From contig CAIVVT010000072.1 in assembly GCA_903909435.1 (NCBI GenBank), positions 1 to 64,000 on the forward strand: 64,000 nt of DNA, written 5' to 3'. This DNA comes from an uncultured Acidobacteriia bacterium. GTDB taxonomy: Bacteria > Acidobacteriota > Terriglobia > Bryobacterales > Bryobacteraceae. This document shows, piece after piece, positions 45,825 to 55,046 of this stretch (position 1 is the first letter of the stretch; each line of letters starts with the position of its first letter). Both the position numbers and the translations under genes were made by a program. The notes beneath the pieces were generated by a model. The model was not told the origin of the DNA, made no database searches, and saw only the letters and a list, made by a program, of their open reading frames with translations.

Positions 45825-48313
45825 CCGCCTATGCTTATCGGGAGAGTTCGGGCGTGACCGAAGTACGTGTTCGAGAGGTTGTCGGCCCAGGATCGTAGCA
45901 GTTCCTGCAGGTAGCACAGCGAGCGGTCAAGCTCGGCCCGCGCTCCATCATCGACACCGGCCCGATCCGCGCCGGGCACTGGATAGTCGAGTGTTCCCAG
46001 GTCCAACTCGGCCAGTAAGGCATTCGCATGTTGCATGGCTTTCAGGTCTTCCGGGACCTGTCGCGGAAGCTTCTGGTACAGCTCGGCTAGCTCACTCAGT
46101 TGAAACGCGAGCGAGCGTGGATTCGTAGTGTCGCTCATCAGCACGTCGAGCACGGCAACCGGATGCAAGGTCGTGAAATACCTTGAGCGATAAGTCATCG
46201 AGCTGTCGGCCACTTCAAGCAGGTAATCCAGCAGCGGCCAACTCGCCTCGTCGAATGGGGCGGTGACTTCGCGCAATTGCCGCACCGCATACATGGCGCG
46301 TTCCAGTCGCCGCCCGATGCTCATGAACAGCCACCCGGGCCCGCGCGTGATGTTCTCGCGCTCCATGCCTGAAATCGCAGCCAACAGTTCAAGGCATCCG
46401 TCGAGCACCGCCGAGTACTCGATAAACAGCATGTACTCCTCGACACTGGCTGCGTCGGCTAGCTGGCCCACCAAACGGGACATATCGGTGGAGAGCCGCT
46501 CCCGCAGTTGTCCGCCAACCCGGCGCAGCTCGACGATGGTCGAAAGCAGGCTGTCGGGGCGACCGGCATCGGACATCAGGGAGATCAACTCGTCTTCCAG
46601 ATCGCGCGGGGTGGAGTATCTTGTTTTGGGCAAAAGGTCGTGCTGGGAATCGAAGCACGCGTGCAACCGGACCAGACAGCGCAGTTCCGCTCCGGTGGCG
46701 CGCCTTACTCGCGCCATCAGGCAGCGCAGCAATCGCGCCATGCACTCGGCGCGCTCGGCGTAGCGCCCCAGCCAGAACAGATTGTCCGCGGCGCGGCTTG
46801 GAATATCGCTCGATCCGCGGCGCAACTCCAGCGGTTGGCCGCGCCGCCGCAGCAGGCTGAAGGTGTCCACGGGCCCGTCCCACAGCACCCAGGCGTCCTT
46901 GCTGTTGCCGCCCTTTTGCATGGAGACCACCGGGCCGTCCGCCCCTGCAACCCGCACCAGGCCGCCGGGCATCGCGATCCAGCCGTCGCCGGTCTTCAGC
47001 ACGTAGGTTCTCAGAACCAGGCTGCGCGAGTGCAATTGGCCGTGATCCCAGACGGGCGCGGTGGAGAGCGCCACCTGTTCCTGGGCGACATAGGCGTGCG
47101 GTTTAGCCCGCAGTTTCGCGGACATGTTTCGCGTCTCGGCGTTCGCCAGATCGGCGCCGAAGATGGGCTCCATCCCGCTGAGCGGGAAAGCGGGCTTGAC
47201 CACCACCTGATTCAAGTGCTCCAACACCCAGCGCAAGGCCGGCTCCTGCCCACACCACCATGTCGCCACGGACGGCAGCCGCAGCGGCTCGCCCAGCAGC
47301 TTGTTCGCCAGTCCGGGCAGAAAGGGCATGATCGCAGCGGTCTCTATCACGCCGCTGCCGAGCGCGTTGGCGACGGTGACGTTGCCGGCGTTGATGCTGT
47401 CCACCAGCCCCGCCACCCCGAGGAAAGAATCGCCGCGCAACTCCAGCGGGTCGCAGAAGCTGTCGTCCACGCGGCGCAGAATCACATCGACTGGCGTCAG
47501 CCCCTGCACCGTCTTCAGAAAGACCTTGCGATCCCGGACAGTCAGGTCCGCGCCCTCCACCAGCGGGAAACCGAGGTAGCGGGCCAGGTAGGATTGCTCG
47601 AAGTACGTTTCGTTGTAGGGACCGGGAGTCAGCAGCACCACTTGCGGGTTGTCCGACTTGGCGAGCCGTAGCAGCGAATCGCGGTGAGCCCGAAAGAATG
47701 GCGCGAGACGCCTGACGTTCGACGTGTTGAAAGCTTCGGGGAGCACGTCCGCGACGATCGTCCGGTTCTCCAGGGCGTAGCCGCTACCGGAGGGCGCCTG
47801 CGTGCGGTCGGCGAGCACCCACCACTGGCCGTCGGGAGAACGAGCGAGGTCCACGGCCAGGGAGTGTAGCCAGGAAGATTGCTGGACCTTGACTCCCACC
47901 AGCGGTCTCAGAAAAGCCGGGTTTGCAAACAGCAGCGAGGCGGGCAGGTCGCCGTTTGAGATCAGGCGCCGCTCTCCGTAAATGTCCTGCAGAATCAGGT
48001 TCAACAACTCGGCGCGCTGGATGATGCCCGCTTCGATGTAGCGCCATTCGGCTGACGGAACCAGCAGCGGCACGGGATCCAGCGCCCACGGCCGGTTCTT
48101 GCCAAGCGGATCGCCATAGATGTTGTAGGTGACGCCGTTCTCGCGGATACGGCGCTCAGCCCGCTCCCAACGCCGCGCGAGTTCATCGGGCGTGATGTTC
48201 TGCAGCGAATTGATGAACGGAGCCCAATGCGTGCGCGGGGTTATTCCATCCGAGGCCAACTCGTTGTAGACCGAAGGGTCGGCGAACGGGATTTGGAATA
48301 AGTCGGCGAACAT
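45821..48313 (-). CDS. Circularly permuted ATP-grasp / alpha-E domain fusion
   Basis: 830 residues. Residues 1-470 form the circularly permuted ATP-grasp (former DUF404/DUF407), with YNIYGDPLGKNRPWALDPVP (about 63-82), LTPGPYNETYFEQSYLA, DPLELRGDSFLGVAGL and VVKPAFPLSGMEPIFG. From about 500 to 825 is an alpha-E domain (DUF403), starting RAADNLFWLGRYAERAECMARLL. The two are separate genes in many bacteria and are fused here. This ATP-grasp type is predicted to ligate amino acids or peptides through acyl-phosphate intermediates, with alpha-E as partner. The start codon is 12 bases from the stop of the DUF2126 fusion gene. Confidence 0.93.
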   Translation of the reverse strand: MFADLFQIPFADPSVYNELASDGITPRTHWAPFINSLQNITPDELARRWERAERRIRENGVTYNIYGDPLGKNRPWALDPVPLLVPSAEWRYIEAGIIQRAELLNLILQDIYGERRLISNGDLPASLLFANPAFLRPLVGVKVQQSSWLHSLAVDLARSPDGQWWVLADRTQAPSGSGYALENRTIVADVLPEAFNTSNVRRLAPFFRAHRDSLLRLAKSDNPQVVLLTPGPYNETYFEQSYLARYLGFPLVEGADLTVRDRKVFLKTVQGLTPVDVILRRVDDSFCDPLELRGDSFLGVAGLVDSINAGNVTVANALGSGVIETAAIMPFLPGLANKLLGEPLRLPSVATWWCGQEPALRWVLEHLNQVVVKPAFPLSGMEPIFGADLANAETRNMSAKLRAKPHAYVAQEQVALSTAPVWDHGQLHSRSLVLRTYVLKTGDGWIAMPGGLVRVAGADGPVVSMQKGGNSKDAWVLWDGPVDTFSLLRRRGQPLELRRGSSDIPSRAADNLFWLGRYAERAECMARLLRCLMARVRRATGAELRCLVRLHACFDSQHDLLPKTRYSTPRDLEDELISLMSDAGRPDSLLSTIVELRRVGGQLRERLSTDMSRLVGQLADAASVEEYMLFIEYSAVLDGCLELLAAISGMERENITRGPGWLFMSIGRRLERAMYAVRQLREVTAPFDEASWPLLDYLLEVADSSMTYRSRYFTTLHPVAVLDVLMSDTTNPRSLAFQLSELAELYQKLPRQVPEDLKAMQHANALLAELDLGTLDYPVPGADRAGVDDGARAELDRSLCYLQELLRSWADNLSNTYFGHARTLPISIGG

Positions 48314-48325
48314 GGTCGGTTCAGA

Positions 48326-51300
48326 TCAGCCCAGGCGCAAGTCGAGCGTCAGCGGAAAATCGGGATTGCTTTCGACTGCAGGCAAGTCAATCAGTCCGGG
48401 GGTATGGCCGATTTCGCTGAACCGCGCCAGCCGGCGGCTCTCGGCTTCATTCGCATTGACTGGAAAATCTTCGGTCGCACGCCCGCCCGGATGGGCGACA
48501 TGGTATGTGCACCCGCCAATCGCACTGCCCGACCAAGTGTCTACGATATCAAACACCAGCGGGGAGTGAACGGGGATGTTGGGGTGCAGGCACGAGGGCG
48601 GCTGCCATGCCCGGTAGCGGACGCCGGCCACGAATTCCCCGCGCGTGCCGGTGGGATGCAGCGGCACGCGGCGGCCATTGCACAGCACGACGTAGCGCGA
48701 CTCGATCAGGCCCGAGACCTTCACCTGGAGGCGCTCCACCGAGGAGTCCACGTTGCGCACCGTCGCCCCGCCCGAAGCTTCCTCGCCCAAAACGTTCCAG
48801 GGCTCCAGCGCGTGGCGCAGTTCGAGTTGAACGCCCGACTTCGAGATCGTCCCGATCACCGGAAAGCGGAATTCGAAATGGGGCGCAAACCAGGCCGGGT
48901 CGAAGTCGTATCCAGCCGTGCGAAGTTCCGCCAGAACGTCCACCCAGTCAAGCCAGACGAAGTGCGGAAGCATGAAGCGGTCGTGCAGGCTGGTTCCCCA
49001 GCGCACCAGCTTGCGCTTGAGCGGGGTGCGCCAGAAGTGCGCAATCAGGGCTCTTACCACCAGTTGCTGAGCCAGGCTCATGCGCGCATGTGGCGGCATC
49101 TCGAACGCGCGCATTTCGACCAGTCCCAGCCGCAGCGACGACGAATCGGGGGGATACAGTTTGTCGATGCACAGTTCGGTGCGATGCACGTTCCCGGACA
49201 GATCGGTCAGCAGGTGCCGGAAGACGCGGTCCACCATCCACGGCGTCACGTTCGGCGTTCCGGCGTCGGGGATCTGGCTGAATGCGATCTCCATTTCGTA
49301 CAGCGAGTCGTTGCGGGCCTCGTCCACGCGCGGGTGCTGGCTGGTGGGGCCGATGAACAGTCCCGAGAAAAGATAGGACAGCGAGGGGTGATTCTGCCAG
49401 AAACCGATGATGCTGCGCAGCAGGTCGGGCCGGCGCAGCACCGGGCTATCCTCCGTTGCGGCACCGCCGAAAACCAGGTGATTGCCGCCGCCGGTGCCCA
49501 CGTGCTGCCCGTCCAGCATGAACTTCTCCGTACCCAGATGACACTGGCGCGCGAGTTCGTAAAACGTGGTCGTATTGCGGACCAGTTCGTCCCACGAGGC
49601 CGCTGGCTGGATGTTCACTTCGATCACGCCCGGGTCCGGGGTAACTTTCAGCACCGCCACCCGCGGGTCGTATGGCGGCGTGTAGCCCTCGAGCATTACG
49701 GGCATTTTCAGGTGCGCGGCGGTGTCTTCGATCGCCGCCACCAGTTCCAGGTAGTCCGAGATGTACTCCACCGGCGGCATGAACACGTACAACTTGCCGT
49801 CGCGCGGCTGCACGCACAACGCCGGCCGCGAAATCCACTTCGACGACTCACCCTTGGCGGGCGGCTCGGCCAGTTCCGCCAGCGCTTCGGCCTTGGGAGT
49901 CCGCAGCGGCTCGGTAAAGAACGGCGGCTTGCGGAAGCGCGCCGGCGGGAGTTCGCCGCGCTTGCGGAATGGATCGGCTTCGAAGGTCCACTCCACGTCC
50001 TCCGGCTTGGTCCAGGGCAGCGATTCCAGCGGCAGGCGATACCCCAGCGGCGAATCGCCGGGCAACAGGAATAGCTGCGACGCCGAAACGAACCACGGCT
50101 GGCTGGTCCAGCGCGGCTGCCCGGGCTTCGACGGAATCCGGCGCAGCGGCACGACGTAGCCGACCGGGGCTCCCAAGCCCTGCTCGAAGACGCGCGCAAT
50201 CTGCGCCCGGTCCAGCGGGTTTTCGAGTTTCGAATCCTGCGGCGTCACATTCACCGGCAGCTTGCGCTCTTTCCACAGGTAGTAGAAGGCGTCTTCGTAG
50301 GCCGTGATCATGAACCCGGCGTCCACTTCCAATTGACGCGTGAGTGCTGTGAGAAAACGTTTGGCGTCCTCGGCAGTGTAACCATAGTCCTGATTCTCGT
50401 CCGCAATCAGCGTGTGGTTTTCCCAGATAGCCACGCCGTCCTTGCGCCAGTAACAGCCCAGCGACCAACGCGGCAAGGGTTCGCCCGGATACCACTTGCC
50501 TTGCCCGAAATGAAGCAGTCCCTGGGGGGCGAAGCGGTCCCGCAGTTTCAGCAAAAGATCGACCGCGAGCTTGCGCTTGTTGGGTCCGAGCGCATCGCTG
50601 GTCCATTCGGCCCCGCCCGGATCGTCGATCGACACGAAGGTCGGTTCGCCGCCCATGGTCAGCCGCACGTCCTGTTTTTTGAGATCCTGCTCGACCTTCT
50701 GGCCGAGCGCCGTGACGGCCTTCCATTGAGCGTCGGTATACGGCTTAGTGACGCGCGGCGATTCCAGCAACCGGCGCACGGACATCTCGTGATGGAACGT
50801 GGTCTTGCACGGTTCGATCAGCCCTGAAATGGGCGCGGCGCTGCTGGCGTCGGGCGTACACGCGAGGGGAATGTGGCCTTCGCCCGCCAGCATTCCCGAA
50901 GTCGGGTCGAGGCCGATCCAACCGGCGCCCGGCAAATACACCTCGGCCCACGCGTGCAGGTCGGTGAAATCGTTCGCGGGACCTTGGGCGCCTTCCAGCG
51001 GCTTCACGTCCGGTGAAAGCTGAATCAGATAGCCCGATACGAAGCGGGCGGGGAGCTTCAGCTGGCGCAGTGCCTGCACCAGCAGCCAGGCCGAATCGCG
51101 GCACGACCCGCTGCGCAGGGAAAGCGTCTGTTCGCAGGTCTGCACTCCCGGCTCCATGCGAATCACGTACTTGATCTCGTCGCGTATGCGTTGGTTGAGC
51201 GAAACCAGGAAGTCCATGGTGCGCACCTTAGCGAGCGGCACCTGGGCGAGAAACGCCGTCAACAGCGGTCCGGCAGTTTCGGTTTCCAGGAACGGGCGAA

Positions 51301-51640
51301 GCTCGCGAACCGCGGTGGCGTCCAGCGTGAACGGGTACTCTTCCACCGCCGGTTCCAGGAAGAAATCGAACGGGTTGAAGACCGACATCTCCACCACCAG
51401 ATCGACTTCCACGATGAACTCGGTCGTGGGTTCGGGGAACACCAGGCGGGCCAGATAGTTGCCGTACGGATCCTGCTGCCAATTGATGAAGTGCTCCTGG
51501 GGAGTAATCTTCAGCGAGTAGGAAAGCACGGGCGTATGGCAATGCGGCGCGGGCCGCAGGCGCACGGTTTGAGGTCCCAGCGGAATTGCCCGCTCGTAGT
51601 GGTAGTGCGTCTTGTGATTCAGCGCAACGTGTATGGCCAT
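48326..51640 (-). CDS. Transglutaminase-DUF2126 fusion protein (TG2)
   Basis: 1104 residues. The N-terminal transglutaminase module (1-290) has Cys180 in RSGSCRDSAW, His229 in DLHAWAEVY and Asp245 in LDPTSG. It is followed by the large DUF2126 region (about 300-1090), recognisable from TMGGEPTFVSIDD, LHFGQGKWYPGEPLPRW, EVNIQPAASWDEL and GTGGGNHLVFGG, which resembles an amidoligase-type active-site region. This pair is normally found with the ATP-grasp/alpha-E proteins, as here. The exact product is not known. Confidence 0.93.
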   Translation of the reverse strand: MAIHVALNHKTHYHYERAIPLGPQTVRLRPAPHCHTPVLSYSLKITPQEHFINWQQDPYGNYLARLVFPEPTTEFIVEVDLVVEMSVFNPFDFFLEPAVEEYPFTLDATAVRELRPFLETETAGPLLTAFLAQVPLAKVRTMDFLVSLNQRIRDEIKYVIRMEPGVQTCEQTLSLRSGSCRDSAWLLVQALRQLKLPARFVSGYLIQLSPDVKPLEGAQGPANDFTDLHAWAEVYLPGAGWIGLDPTSGMLAGEGHIPLACTPDASSAAPISGLIEPCKTTFHHEMSVRRLLESPRVTKPYTDAQWKAVTALGQKVEQDLKKQDVRLTMGGEPTFVSIDDPGGAEWTSDALGPNKRKLAVDLLLKLRDRFAPQGLLHFGQGKWYPGEPLPRWSLGCYWRKDGVAIWENHTLIADENQDYGYTAEDAKRFLTALTRQLEVDAGFMITAYEDAFYYLWKERKLPVNVTPQDSKLENPLDRAQIARVFEQGLGAPVGYVVPLRRIPSKPGQPRWTSQPWFVSASQLFLLPGDSPLGYRLPLESLPWTKPEDVEWTFEADPFRKRGELPPARFRKPPFFTEPLRTPKAEALAELAEPPAKGESSKWISRPALCVQPRDGKLYVFMPPVEYISDYLELVAAIEDTAAHLKMPVMLEGYTPPYDPRVAVLKVTPDPGVIEVNIQPAASWDELVRNTTTFYELARQCHLGTEKFMLDGQHVGTGGGNHLVFGGAATEDSPVLRRPDLLRSIIGFWQNHPSLSYLFSGLFIGPTSQHPRVDEARNDSLYEMEIAFSQIPDAGTPNVTPWMVDRVFRHLLTDLSGNVHRTELCIDKLYPPDSSSLRLGLVEMRAFEMPPHARMSLAQQLVVRALIAHFWRTPLKRKLVRWGTSLHDRFMLPHFVWLDWVDVLAELRTAGYDFDPAWFAPHFEFRFPVIGTISKSGVQLELRHALEPWNVLGEEASGGATVRNVDSSVERLQVKVSGLIESRYVVLCNGRRVPLHPTGTRGEFVAGVRYRAWQPPSCLHPNIPVHSPLVFDIVDTWSGSAIGGCTYHVAHPGGRATEDFPVNANEAESRRLARFSEIGHTPGLIDLPAVESNPDFPLTLDLRLG

Positions 51641-51830
51641 GATTTTGCGGTGCTATTCGCTGGTCAGCGGACTCGCGACGGGGGAACACGCCAAGTGCAG
51701 GAATTAATCGTAGGTTAACATGCGCAACCGTTTTGCTTGCCAGACGGGCGCCCAAGCTTCTGGGGATCGCTGCGCTGCTTGATCGTTGTGCTTCGCTTCA
51801 AAGCCTCACGTCTTCGAGGCAGAAATACTG

Positions 51831-51913
51831 AAACCGCTACTTCTAGCGGTTCGGCTTTTCAAACCATTGATTCTAAAGAGACGAATTTTGTAAACCGCAA
51901 ATCATAGCGGTTT
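51831..51913. repeat. Two related small hairpins in an intergenic gap
   Basis: AACCGCT (51832-51838) pairs with AGCGGTT (51845-51851), and AAACCGC (51892-51898) pairs with GCGGTTT (51907-51913). Both share an AACCGC core. They lie in the 280-base gap between the amidohydrolase gene and the TG-DUF2126 gene, on the transcribed path between them. A leader, attenuator or dispersed element are possible; neither hairpin is followed by a clear T-run. Confidence 0.4.
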
Positions 51914-51920
51914 GCCATTT

Positions 51921-52637
51921 CTACCAAATGCAGCGAGCCAGCCGCGCGGCCCATTGGCGCTGCCTGTCGGCGTCCCAAATCTCGTCCTGCCGGAACTCAA
52001 CCTGCAACTGCGGCAGCCCCCGCCGCAGCGCGTGGAAGGGAATGCTGTAGTCCACTTTTGGATCCAGATCGTAGGGCTGGTTGTCGCCCACCACGATGCC
52101 GTCCAACCGCCGCAGCGCGGCCAGTACCGGGCCGGCCAGGCTGCGGTCGAGGTGGCTGGAAATCGCGATCTGCCAGGGTCTGGGCGTGCCCGCCAGGGAT
52201 GCCGCCATGGAGTGGATGGAGACGACGACCGTGGGCACGCCGCGCTGCTCCCGCTCCTGCAAAACCGCTTCAATGGCGTCGTGGTACGAGTGGAACCAGC
52301 GTTCGACGCGGCTCGCGCGCGCGGCTTCACTCAGCTGCTGGTTGCCCGGAATCACGGTTCCGTCGCTCGTTTCAGGGATCAGATCCGGTGCAGCTAGCTG
52401 GCGGTTGCAATCGATCACCAGGCGCGAGGTCTTACAGAGAATGGCGGGCGCATCGAAGTGCTCCGAAAGCGCCTCGGTCACCCCCGCCGCGCCAATGTCC
52501 CAGGCGATGTGCCGAGCGAGTTCCGTGGGCGGCAGACCGAGTCCGTCCAATTCCAGTGGGACGGAATTGCTGGCGTGATCGCACAGGAATACGAAGCGGC
52601 CTGTTCCTTGCGGACGTAGGATTCTCGAGGCGGTCAT
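51921..52637 (-). CDS. N-formylglutamate amidohydrolase family protein
   Basis: 238 residues from ATG 52637, eight bases after the stop of TG3. Family markers: FLCDHASN (17-24), HIAWDIGA (43-50), RLVIDCNR (72-79) and SIHSM (140-144), which hold the metal and substrate residues. Classic HutG-type enzymes deformylate N-formylglutamate in histidine breakdown. No hut genes are nearby. Within this transglutaminase/ATP-grasp cluster it more likely hydrolyses a glutamyl-like amide in the cluster product. Confidence 0.88.
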   Translation of the reverse strand: MTASRILRPQGTGRFVFLCDHASNSVPLELDGLGLPPTELARHIAWDIGAAGVTEALSEHFDAPAILCKTSRLVIDCNRQLAAPDLIPETSDGTVIPGNQQLSEAARASRVERWFHSYHDAIEAVLQEREQRGVPTVVVSIHSMAASLAGTPRPWQIAISSHLDRSLAGPVLAALRRLDGIVVGDNQPYDLDPKVDYSIPFHALRRGLPQLQVEFRQDEIWDADRQRQWAARLARCIW

Positions 52638-52644
52638 CGCTGCC

Positions 52645-53511
52645 TCATTCCGCCGTTTCGGTGACTGCGACGTCGACGTCCATGCCGAGGCAGGCGTCGG
52701 GCGAGCCCGCGTAAGTACCCCACAGGGGCAACACCTGCTCGGGCGACCAGGCCACCGCGACACGGATCAGATTGCGGTTGCCGATGATGCTGTTGGTGGG
52801 GTCGAAGTCGATCCATCCGGCTCCGGGCAGATAGGCCTGCATCCAGGCGTGCGTGGAGCCGCCGCCGGAATGATTGGAGTGGTTGGGCACGAAGATGTAA
52901 CCGCTGACGAAACGCGCGGCGACGCCCAGGCTCCTGGCTGCCTCCATCATAAGCACCGCGAAATCGCGGCAACTTCCCTGCCCTTTCCGCAGCGTCTCCT
53001 GCGGAGTCTGGACACCTTTTTCGACGCGCCGGGTGTAGCTGAACTGCTCGCGAATGCCCAGGGTCATGGCGCGCAGCAGCTTCATCGTGTCGGTCGTCTT
53101 CGACGCATCGAGAAACTGCAGCGCCCACCCCGGCACGCTGCCGCCCACGTAGTGCATGGCCAGCGCGCGCGAGAGATTGGGAAAATCCTCGTCGGAGTAG
53201 CGGAACGGATAGCGGCGCGCGTACTCCTCGATCGGGTACTCCGGCAGCGAGGTCTCGAAATGCTCCAGGGTGACCGTGCTTTCCAGAGCCAGCTCCGTCG
53301 TCGTGCCCTCGAAAGTGGCGACGGCGACCGAGTTGTCGAACGGGTCGTGAAGCCAGCGCAGGTGGGCCGGCCGCGGGGTGATCGCGAGGTTGGTTTGAAT
53401 CAGCCGCAGGTCGTGGCTCGCGCGCGGGCGGAACATCATGCGATGCTCCCCCAGTTCGACGGGCTCGGAGTAGCGGTAGACGGTGGAATGGCGAACCGTG
53501 AGAAACGACAT
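52645..53511 (-). CDS. Transglutaminase family protein (TG3)
   Basis: 288 residues from ATG 53511, overlapping the stop of TG4 by one base. The N-terminal beta domain starts SFLTVRHSTVYRYSEPV and contains LRWLHDPFDNSVAVATF (51-67). The core triad is intact: Cys181 in GQGSCRDFAVLMM, His221 in STHAWMQAY and Asp237 in DFDPTN. It resembles TG1 in layout but is clearly diverged. It is cytoplasmic, with no signal peptide. Confidence 0.9.
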   Translation of the reverse strand: MSFLTVRHSTVYRYSEPVELGEHRMMFRPRASHDLRLIQTNLAITPRPAHLRWLHDPFDNSVAVATFEGTTTELALESTVTLEHFETSLPEYPIEEYARRYPFRYSDEDFPNLSRALAMHYVGGSVPGWALQFLDASKTTDTMKLLRAMTLGIREQFSYTRRVEKGVQTPQETLRKGQGSCRDFAVLMMEAARSLGVAARFVSGYIFVPNHSNHSGGGSTHAWMQAYLPGAGWIDFDPTNSIIGNRNLIRVAVAWSPEQVLPLWGTYAGSPDACLGMDVDVAVTETAE

Positions 53512-54344
53512 CAGCCGGCGATTCCGCCAGCTTCGCCGTCCGGAATCTCGTCGGTCCATACCTGGAAGCTCTCCAAAGTGTTCGGGCCGAAGGTGGTGGC
53601 GATGGCGACATCGCACGCGTCGCGGCCTCGCGCCATCAGCACGCGGCCCACGCGCGGAACGTTGTTGCGCGGATCGAAGGTGTGCCAGCGGCCGCCGATC
53701 CAGGCTTCGAACCAGGCCGCGAAGTCGCCCACACCATACGGCGGCAGAGTCCCGAGATCGCTGAGGTAGCCGGTGCAGTAGCGGGCCGGGATGTTCATGC
53801 AGCGGCAGAAGGCGACGGCGAGATGCGCGTAGTCGCGGCAGACGCCGGTGCGCTCCCTGAACGCCTCCGCCGCGCCGCGGGTGGCGCGGGCGTTCTGGTA
53901 GTCGAAGGCAATGTGGTTGTGCACGAAATCGCAAATCGCCTGCACGCGCGGGTACCCGGGAGCGGTCCCGCTGAAAAGCTGCCAGGCGGCGTTCGAGAGC
54001 AAGTCGGTCTCGCAATAGCGGCTGCCCAGCAGGAACACGAGCGTCTCGTCGGGCAAGCCTTCGACGGTGTCCTGGCCGATGGCGGGAAAGACCTCGTCGG
54101 GCAGACCGCTATCCCGGATGACGCCGCTGGCCGCGAGTCGAAGCCGGCCCTCGGGCGCCAGCACGCGCTTGCACCGATTGCCGAAGGCGTCGCTATAAGC
54201 CGTAATCGGGATGGACGGCTCTACGGTGAGCCGGTCGGGAACGATGAGGTCGGCGTCCCGCGAAGCGTGGACATTCACGACGAGGATGATCGGCGTGGGT
54301 TTGGGGAATCGATAGATCAGTTCATAGCCGATCCGAAGCTGCAT
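53511..54344 (-). CDS. Transglutaminase-fold protein lacking the usual histidine (TG4)
   Basis: 277 residues from ATG 54344. The start MQLRIGYELIYRFP and the sequence VVNVHASRDADLIVPD match the transglutaminase subfamily that begins these clusters. Cys169 (GVCRDYAHLAVAF) and Asp224 (TFDPRNN) are present, but the position where a DFHAW-type histidine is expected reads DFAAW (Ala209). RGRDACDVAIATTFG follows as usual for the subfamily. It may be a non-catalytic partner or use another base. It is the first gene of the six-gene cluster. Confidence 0.87.
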   Translation of the reverse strand: MQLRIGYELIYRFPKPTPIILVVNVHASRDADLIVPDRLTVEPSIPITAYSDAFGNRCKRVLAPEGRLRLAASGVIRDSGLPDEVFPAIGQDTVEGLPDETLVFLLGSRYCETDLLSNAAWQLFSGTAPGYPRVQAICDFVHNHIAFDYQNARATRGAAEAFRERTGVCRDYAHLAVAFCRCMNIPARYCTGYLSDLGTLPPYGVGDFAAWFEAWIGGRWHTFDPRNNVPRVGRVLMARGRDACDVAIATTFGPNTLESFQVWTDEIPDGEAGGIAG

Positions 54345-54527
54345 GACAACCGCCTTGATTTGCTGCACGAAGACTCGAGAGCCGAGCTGAGGTAAATCAG
54401 AGGTAGCGTGCGTGGATCGTCTGATTGGGAAATGCTTTCGCCGCCCGGGGACCAACAGTCTCAATGATATCAAGGCCGCGAGTTGGACGCGCTCCGGACT
54501 GGGTGTGTGCCGGGCAGGCGCGCGGCT

Positions 54528-54797
54528 TCAGGTCCGGTAGCGGCCCGCGGCGCGAGCCTTCGCCTTGCTGGCTTCAACCTCGCGGTTCCTGGGTGCGGCG
54601 GTCGTTTCGAGCGCGGCCAGGAGGCTGGCTGCGACTCCGGCGACTTGCTCAACGGCCGCTTCGAATGCGGCCGCGTTGGCCTTGGACGGGGTGTGAAACC
54701 CGCTGATCTTGCGCACAAATTGCAGCGCCGCCGCGCGCACCTCCGCTTCGGTGGTCGCGGGCTCGAAGTTGAAAAGCGGTCGAATGCTCCTGCACAT
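54528..54797 (-). CDS. DUF2277 family protein
   Basis: 89 residues from ATG 54797; the family starts with MCRSIRPLFNFEP as here, so in-frame ATGs further upstream are not used. Conserved parts are ATTEAEVRAAALQFVRKISG, PSKAN and the C-terminal APRNREVEASKAKARA. Small cytoplasmic protein of unknown function, widespread in Actinobacteria and Acidobacteria. It lies between TG4 and the phosphorylase gene, with a 249-base gap upstream of its start that shows nothing. Confidence 0.88.
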   Translation of the reverse strand: MCRSIRPLFNFEPATTEAEVRAAALQFVRKISGFHTPSKANAAAFEAAVEQVAGVAASLLAALETTAAPRNREVEASKAKARAAGRYRT

Positions 54798-55046
54798 GAC
54801 TCTTCCCATGAACTTACCAGAAGCGCCCCGCGGGGCAAGGCAAATTGACACCGGCGGCGGCACACCGGCTTGGAAGAGCCGCTCACGGCGCGGTGGACGA
54901 CCGTGCCGCGACCGTGTTTCGACGGCAAATCAGCGGTGAAATGCCCGCTGCTCAGCGTAGCCGCGAATTGGACCGGTTGGCGGCGTTTTCGCACTCCAGG
55001 AATCCGCCGGCCGTCTGCTACGGCGCGGACCCGGCCTGATCGAAGT

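Noticed and set aside
48404-50074. 556-codon plus-strand open frame opposite the DUF2126 fusion gene
   Set aside because: Shadow of a conserved gene on the other strand; Gln/Arg/His-rich composition typical of antisense frames in high-GC DNA.
51921-52637. hutG of a histidine-degradation pathway
   Set aside because: No other hut gene is present and the gene is embedded in a transglutaminase/ATP-grasp cluster.
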